A stretch of 18,589 bases of DNA, taken from SHLQ01 sp047638715 (lineage in GTDB: Bacteria > Actinomycetota > Acidimicrobiia > Acidimicrobiales > SHLQ01). The stretch spans positions 1 to 18,589 of the forward strand of contig JBLIMK010000084.1 in the NCBI GenBank assembly GCA_047638715.1. Direction: 5' to 3'. The notes beneath the pieces were generated by a model, which had not been told where the DNA came from, did not search any database, and saw only the letters and a program-made list of their open reading frames with translations. Positions 14,393-18,589 of the stretch are shown here, piece after piece. Position 1 is the first letter of the stretch. The number at the start of each line of letters is the position of its first letter. Both the position numbers and the translations under genes were made by a program.

Positions 14393-16030
14393 ATGGAAAT
14401 TATTAGGGAATGGGGCCTGTCGGCCGCTATCTTTCTGCCGCTGATCGGGGTCCTCGTGATGATGGCCTTCCCGAAGACCGACGAGGCGGTACATAAGGCG
14501 ATCGCACTGGGCACATCCCTGCTTGTGGCCGCGATCGGTGTCGTGTTGCTGTTCGACTTCGACTACGACAATGCGGGCGAGATGCAGTGGGCGGTGAGCC
14601 ACGACTGGATCGACATCATCAACACCCAATACAGCATCGGGATCGACGGTATGTCGCTTCCGCTGTTGATGCTCACGATGCTCATCACACCGTTGGTGAT
14701 CATCTACTCGTGGAATAATTTTCCGGAGCCGCACAACCCCAAAGCGTTCCTGATTCTGATCCTGGTGCTCCACACCGGAATGATCGGCACGTTCGTTGCA
14801 CGAGACCTCGTTCTGTTCTTCGTGTTCTTCGAAGTTGTGCTCTTGCCAATGTTCTTCATGATCGCTGTATGGGGTGGCGAGGATCGCAAATACGCCTCGC
14901 TCAAGTTCTTCCTCTACACGTTGTTCGGGTCTGCACTGATGCTCGTCAGCTTCTTGGCGCTGTTCTTCCTCGCTGGCGGCGAGACGTTCAGCATCGTTGG
15001 ACTCGCCGACGCGGTCGCTGCCAACGGTGTGAGCAAGAACGCACAGTTGTGGATCTTCGGCGGCATGTTGCTCGGATTCGGTATCAAGGTCCCGATGTTC
15101 CCCTTCCACACGTGGCTGCCCGACGCACACACACAAGCGCCGACGCAGGGTTCGGTAATCTTGGCCGCCGTCCTGCTGAAGCTCGGCACGTATGGTTTTG
15201 TCCGCATCGCCATTCCGATCCTTCCCGCAGCTGCCGTCGAGTGGGCTCCGTGGATTGGCTTGTTGGCCGTCATCGGAATCATCTATGGCGCGCTCGGCTG
15301 CCTCGCCCAAACCGACATGAAGCGACTCATTGCGTTCTCGTCGGTAGCACATATGGGCTACGTCATGCTCGGCATCGCAACGCTCACCGATTGGGGGATC
15401 AACGCCGCGATCTTCGGCATGGTCGCCCACGGGTTGATCACCGGCATGTTGTTCTTCGTTGCTGGTTCGCTGAAGGATCGTTACCACACCCTCGAGATCA
15501 AACGTCTCGGCGGCCTACTCCTTCAGGCGCCTCGATTGGGTTGGGTTCTTGGCTTCATCACGATGGCGTCGCTCGGGCTCCCAGGCCTCGCAGGTTTCTG
15601 GGGTGAGTTCCCTGCAATCCTCGCCTCCTACAACCCGGCCAATGGCGTACCCGTCGGACTCTTCCGGGTGTACATGGTCGTGGCGGCCCTCGGCACTGTG
15701 CTCGCCGCTGGTTATCTGCTCTGGCTGCTCCAGCGCACCGCATTCGGCACGCCGTCTGAAGAATTCGCCAATGACCCACACATCGTCGACACGAAACGTG
15801 AAGAGTGGCTTGCTTGGACGCCGCTGCTCGTCCTCATCTTGGTGTTCGGCCTGGCGCCCGGCCTGATCTTCAACGTCACCGACCCCGCGGTGCAGGTGCA
15901 GCTGAGCGAGTGCCTGAACGTCGAAGCTGGCGATGACAAGTCGAACTTCGATGTCGGTCTTTGTGAACGCGACGGTATCGACGTAGCGCTCGCGAGCCTG
16001 GGCGTTGCATCCACGGCGGACGGGGAGTAA
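14393..16030 (+). CDS. nuoM: NADH-quinone oxidoreductase subunit M (second cluster)
   Basis: NuoM is the central antiporter-like proton pump; this copy has 545 residues. Visible channel residues are Glu147 in VFFEVVLLPM, Lys232 in GIKVPMFPFHTWLPDAHT, Lys263 in LLKLGTYGF, His320 in FSSVAHMGY, His346 in VAHGLITG and Glu405 in GFWGEF. The ATG has AGGAAA 7 bases upstream and lies 18 bases after nuoL. After the last helix (about 476-494) there is a 50-residue hydrophilic tail with two cysteines, Cys507 and Cys524. If the tail is periplasmic, as the usual 14-helix topology predicts, these could form a disulfide. The first-cluster NuoM has a different, Cys-free acidic tail. Confidence 0.97.
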   Translation: MEIIREWGLSAAIFLPLIGVLVMMAFPKTDEAVHKAIALGTSLLVAAIGVVLLFDFDYDNAGEMQWAVSHDWIDIINTQYSIGIDGMSLPLLMLTMLITPLVIIYSWNNFPEPHNPKAFLILILVLHTGMIGTFVARDLVLFFVFFEVVLLPMFFMIAVWGGEDRKYASLKFFLYTLFGSALMLVSFLALFFLAGGETFSIVGLADAVAANGVSKNAQLWIFGGMLLGFGIKVPMFPFHTWLPDAHTQAPTQGSVILAAVLLKLGTYGFVRIAIPILPAAAVEWAPWIGLLAVIGIIYGALGCLAQTDMKRLIAFSSVAHMGYVMLGIATLTDWGINAAIFGMVAHGLITGMLFFVAGSLKDRYHTLEIKRLGGLLLQAPRLGWVLGFITMASLGLPGLAGFWGEFPAILASYNPANGVPVGLFRVYMVVAALGTVLAAGYLLWLLQRTAFGTPSEEFANDPHIVDTKREEWLAWTPLLVLILVFGLAPGLIFNVTDPAVQVQLSECLNVEAGDDKSNFDVGLCERDGIDVALASLGVASTADGE

Positions 16031-16033
16031 TCA

Positions 16034-17542
16034 ATGTCGCTGTCCGTACTCGCGCAGGTTGGTTTCGACCGACCCGAAATCGACTGGCATGCAGTAGCCC
16101 CCGAGCTCACCTTGTTGGGTTTTGGTGTGCTGCTGACCTTGCTCGACGCGATCTTTCTCGAGCGAGGTCGCAAGCTCACTTCGACGCTCGCCGGTATTGG
16201 TTTGCTCGCGGCTTTGATCCCCGTGATCACGCTCGCAATCGATGGGCAGGACCGTGTCATGTTCGGTGGCGCCTACGTCGTAGACAACTTCGCGCTCATC
16301 ATGAAGGCGCTGTTCTTGTTATCGGGTTATGTCGTCGTGCTTATGTCGACCAACTACATCGCCGAGGGCGACTATTGGGAGAACGAGTACTACGGCATGT
16401 TGGTCTCGTCGATTCTCGGCATGATCCTCATGGCTTCGGCTCGCGATCTCATCAGCATCTTCGTTGCACTCGAGCTGCTCTCGATCCCTGCGTATCTGAT
16501 GGCCACGTGGCGCAAGCGTGATCTTCGGTCGAACGAGGCCGGCATCAAGTACTACCTCATGGGCGTTTTCGCCTCCGCAATCATGCTCTATGGCATGTCG
16601 CTGCTCTACGGCGTGTCGGGGTCTACCGTGCTGGCCGACATCGGCGAAACGGTCAACGCTGGCGAGTCCAGCTCCATCATCAGCCTCGCGATCGTGTTCG
16701 TCATCGTCGGGTTCGCCTTCAAGGTTTCGGCGGTGCCGTTCCACACCTGGGCGCCCGACACCTACGAGGGCGCACCGACACCGGTGACTGCATTCTTGGC
16801 TGTTGCGTCGAAAGCTGCAGGCTTCGTGGCGCTCGTGCAGCTGATCTTCGTTGGGTTCTGGGGGCGTTCGGAAGTCTACGAACCGCTCATGTGGATCCTG
16901 GCTGCTGCCTCGATGACCGTCGGCAACCTCGTCGCACTACGTCAGACCAACATGGTCCGCATGATGGCGTACTCTGGAATCGCTTCGGCCGGGTACATCA
17001 TGGCCCCACTCGCCATTGCCGGAACTAGTGGGTCGATAGGTGACGAAGCGCTCCGCGCGATCGTGACCTACTTGGTCATCTATGCAGCGATGAACCTCGG
17101 CGTGTTCGCCGTGATCATGGCGATTGCTCGCAAAACCAGATCGGCCGAAATCTCGTCGTACGCAGGCCTGTTTCACTACGCGCCGGGCCTCACGGTCGCC
17201 ATGACCGTCTTTCTGATGGCACTGGCTGGCATCCCGCCGCTCGGTGGCTGGTGGGCGAAGTTCGTGGTGTTTCGGGCGCTTATCAACGCCGATACGTCGT
17301 GGGGTTACGTTCTTGCGGTCGTTGCTGCAGTCAACTCGGTCGTGGCGCTCTACTACTACCTGGGTGTACTTCGAACGATGTGGGCCGACGACGCTCCCGA
17401 CGGTGACATCACGCCCATCCGAATTCCAGCATCCCTGATCGCGGCCGTTGCGCTCACCGCTTTTGCCACGCTCGCATTTGGTGTCTGGCCAGCGCTCGTC
17501 GACAATGTTTCGAACGTGACCCTGCTTGGATTGGGCGGCTGA
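16034..17542 (+). CDS. nuoN: NADH-quinone oxidoreductase subunit N (second cluster)
   Basis: NuoN is the antiporter-like proton pump nearest the quinone arm; this copy has 502 residues. Glu147 in VALELLSIPAYLM, Lys230 in GFAFKVSAVPFHTWAPDTYE, Lys260 in ASKAAGF and Lys409 in GGWWAKFVVF match the family's proton-path residues. The eighth-helix motif differs: it reads VRMMAYSGIASAGY, with Ser318 where most NuoN proteins, including the first-cluster copy, have His (SISHAG), and Val for the preceding Lys. The ATG follows GGGGAG with a 6-base spacer, 3 bases after the nuoM stop. It ends the nuo series; the methyltransferase gene follows directly. Confidence 0.97.
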   Translation: MSLSVLAQVGFDRPEIDWHAVAPELTLLGFGVLLTLLDAIFLERGRKLTSTLAGIGLLAALIPVITLAIDGQDRVMFGGAYVVDNFALIMKALFLLSGYVVVLMSTNYIAEGDYWENEYYGMLVSSILGMILMASARDLISIFVALELLSIPAYLMATWRKRDLRSNEAGIKYYLMGVFASAIMLYGMSLLYGVSGSTVLADIGETVNAGESSSIISLAIVFVIVGFAFKVSAVPFHTWAPDTYEGAPTPVTAFLAVASKAAGFVALVQLIFVGFWGRSEVYEPLMWILAAASMTVGNLVALRQTNMVRMMAYSGIASAGYIMAPLAIAGTSGSIGDEALRAIVTYLVIYAAMNLGVFAVIMAIARKTRSAEISSYAGLFHYAPGLTVAMTVFLMALAGIPPLGGWWAKFVVFRALINADTSWGYVLAVVAAVNSVVALYYYLGVLRTMWADDAPDGDITPIRIPASLIAAVALTAFATLAFGVWPALVDNVSNVTLLGLGG

Positions 17543-17568
17543 GCACGCCGCTCACCCCTCTCGACCGG

Positions 17569-18573
17569 TTGGTCCGCGAGCAAATCGCCACGGACGGTCC
17601 AGTTCCATACGCGGACGTGATCGGGCTCGCTCTCTACCACCCCGACCATGGCTTCTATTCGAGTGGCGGTCGGGCAGGGCGGCGCGGCGATTTCATCACG
17701 AGCCCCGAAGTGGGGCCGCTGTTCGGGCACGTGATCGCAAACGCGCTCGATGACGAGTGGGATCGCCTCGGAAATCCCGAGACCTTCTCGTTCATCGACT
17801 ACGGGGCGGGTCCTGGGACGTTGGCCAGGTCGATTCGAGAGGCTGCTCCGAGATGTTGGCCTGCGCTTCGCTACGTCGCAATTGAACGGTCGATCGAGCA
17901 GCGGGCGCTGCATCCCGATTGGGTGACTTCGGTCGGCGAGTTCGACGCGGCATTGATTGGTCAGGGCATCGTTGGCGTCGTCCTGGCCAACGAGCTGCTC
18001 GACAACCTGGCGTTCACCCCACTGGTCCGAGTGGGCAGCGAGCTCGTTCAGCTCGATGTCTCGGTCACGGCAGATGGCGACCTCATATCGGTGCCGGGGC
18101 GCCTATGTGATCAACCGGGGTTGTTCGAGGGCGGTATCGACGCGGCCGTCCTGCAGACCGAAGCGAGCGCGTGGTTATCTCGAATGCGGGACTCGGTGAC
18201 ACGTGGTCGGATCGTGGTTCTCGACTATGCGCGGCTGTCGAGCGAACGTGTGGAGGTGCGCACGTACGCAGGCCATGGGCGAGCGGGAGACCCTCTCGAG
18301 GCCCTCGGCACCAAGGACATCACGGTCGATGTCGACCTCGCCCAACTTCAGGCATCGGCGGGTGTGGCGACGACGATCTCGACTCAGGCCCACTGGTTGG
18401 GGGCACACGGACTTATGGAGCTCGTTGCGGATGGCCGTCGATCGTGGGCCGAGGGAGCCGCGGTAGGCGACCTTGCGGCCCTGAAGGCGAGGAGTCGAAT
18501 TCGTGAAGCCGAAGCGCTCGTCGAGATGACGGGCCTCGGCGGGTTCACGGTCGCCGAATGGGTCGTTGGATAA
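17569..18573 (+). CDS. MidA/NDUFAF7-family SAM-dependent methyltransferase
   Basis: This 334-residue protein belongs to the MidA/NDUFAF7 family (Pfam Methyltransf_28, formerly DUF185). The mitochondrial member symmetrically dimethylates an arginine of the NuoD homolog NDUFS2 and is needed for complex I assembly. Motifs in order are HPDHGFYSSGG (24-34), GDFITSPEVGPLFG (40-53), the SAM-binding loop DYGAGPGTLA (77-86), LANELLDNLAF (139-149) and RGRIVVLDYA. It follows nuoN directly and is probably in the same operon. The start is uncertain: TTG 17569 is the first standard start, but it has no ribosome binding site and would omit about 10 residues typical of the family. The frame is open upstream to a CTG at 17539 that overlaps the nuoN stop (CTGA). 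The predicted substrate arginine is NuoD Arg69. Confidence 0.88.
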   Translation: MVREQIATDGPVPYADVIGLALYHPDHGFYSSGGRAGRRGDFITSPEVGPLFGHVIANALDDEWDRLGNPETFSFIDYGAGPGTLARSIREAAPRCWPALRYVAIERSIEQRALHPDWVTSVGEFDAALIGQGIVGVVLANELLDNLAFTPLVRVGSELVQLDVSVTADGDLISVPGRLCDQPGLFEGGIDAAVLQTEASAWLSRMRDSVTRGRIVVLDYARLSSERVEVRTYAGHGRAGDPLEALGTKDITVDVDLAQLQASAGVATTISTQAHWLGAHGLMELVADGRRSWAEGAAVGDLAALKARSRIREAEALVEMTGLGGFTVAEWVVG

Positions 18574-18589
18574 ATGGGCAAGCAGGCAG
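18574..18589 (+). CDS. Possible start of a further gene, cut by the window end
   Basis: An ATG directly follows the stop of the methyltransferase gene (TAAATG), and the frame Met-Gly-Lys-Gln-Ala is open to the window end. Tight gene packing in this operon makes a downstream co-transcribed gene plausible. Five codons allow no identification. Confidence 0.35.

Noticed and set aside
13172..15487. Two long minus-strand open frames (13172-14311 and 14378-15487) opposite nuoL and nuoM
   Set aside because: Their composition is typical of antisense shadow frames and no membrane segments or motifs are present.
254..17542. Mrp-type sodium/proton antiporter operon for the L, M and N genes
   Set aside because: The genes occur with nuoA-D, H-K and have full complex I motifs, including the NuoL lateral-helix region.
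1..18589. tRNA, rRNA, CRISPR arrays, transposons or prophage genes
   Set aside because: No cloverleaf, spaced repeat array, transposase or terminal inverted repeats were seen; the window is nearly all respiratory genes.

Overview
The window is almost wholly respiratory complex I (proton-translocating NADH/ferredoxin:quinone oxidoreductase) genes from one high-GC bacterium. GC looks like about 60% by eye, genes are tightly overlapped (ATGA, TAATG, TGATG junctions), and the protein style (short CxxDxxC ferredoxin, YESGVEP-type NuoA, NuoC with a central insert) points to Actinobacteriota, most likely class Acidimicrobiia (Ilumatobacter-like). The placement is from memory of family features, not a database search.

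Layout. (1) 1-6120, plus strand: the 3' end of one complex I operon: 5'-truncated nuoK, then nuoL, nuoM, nuoN and a small four-helix membrane protein of unknown function. The rest of that operon lies upstream, outside the window. (2) 6141-6170: a strong hairpin, probably a terminator for both strands. (3) 6190-6450, minus strand: a small one-cluster ferredoxin, preceded by a possible 57-codon leader ORF with a strong ribosome binding site. (4) 6451-6699: a divergent intergenic region with a candidate leaderless nuoA promoter and a CRP/FNR-like dyad. (5) 6700-17542, plus strand: a second, complete complex I operon in the order nuoA B C D H I J K L M N. It lacks nuoE, nuoF and nuoG: nuoD and nuoH overlap by 4 bases exactly where those genes normally sit. 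(6) 17569-18573: a MidA/NDUFAF7-family methyltransferase, followed by the first bases of another gene.

How it may work. The second operon encodes the quinone-binding arm (B, C, D, I) and the whole proton-pumping membrane arm (A, H, J-N), but no NADH-oxidising module. Its electron donor must come from elsewhere. The adjacent ferredoxin is an obvious candidate, but borrowing NuoEFG from the first complex cannot be excluded. The MidA homolog belongs to the family whose mitochondrial member dimethylates an arginine of the NuoD homolog; that arginine is present in this NuoD (Arg69).

The most unusual signal is that the quinone chamber of the second complex departs from family consensus in three subunits at once. 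NuoD has Trp in place of the quinone-binding Tyr and Gln in place of the conserved Asp. NuoH lacks the Glu-Arg pair of its first helix and the Arg of the R-x-PFD motif. NuoB lacks the Arg of the FRASPRQ loop. The proton-channel residues of L, M and N are largely intact. This suggests a working pump with altered quinone chemistry or a different acceptor. Second, incomplete nuo clusters near the main operon are known to me from Streptomyces, so the family may not be new, but its chemistry is not established to my knowledge.
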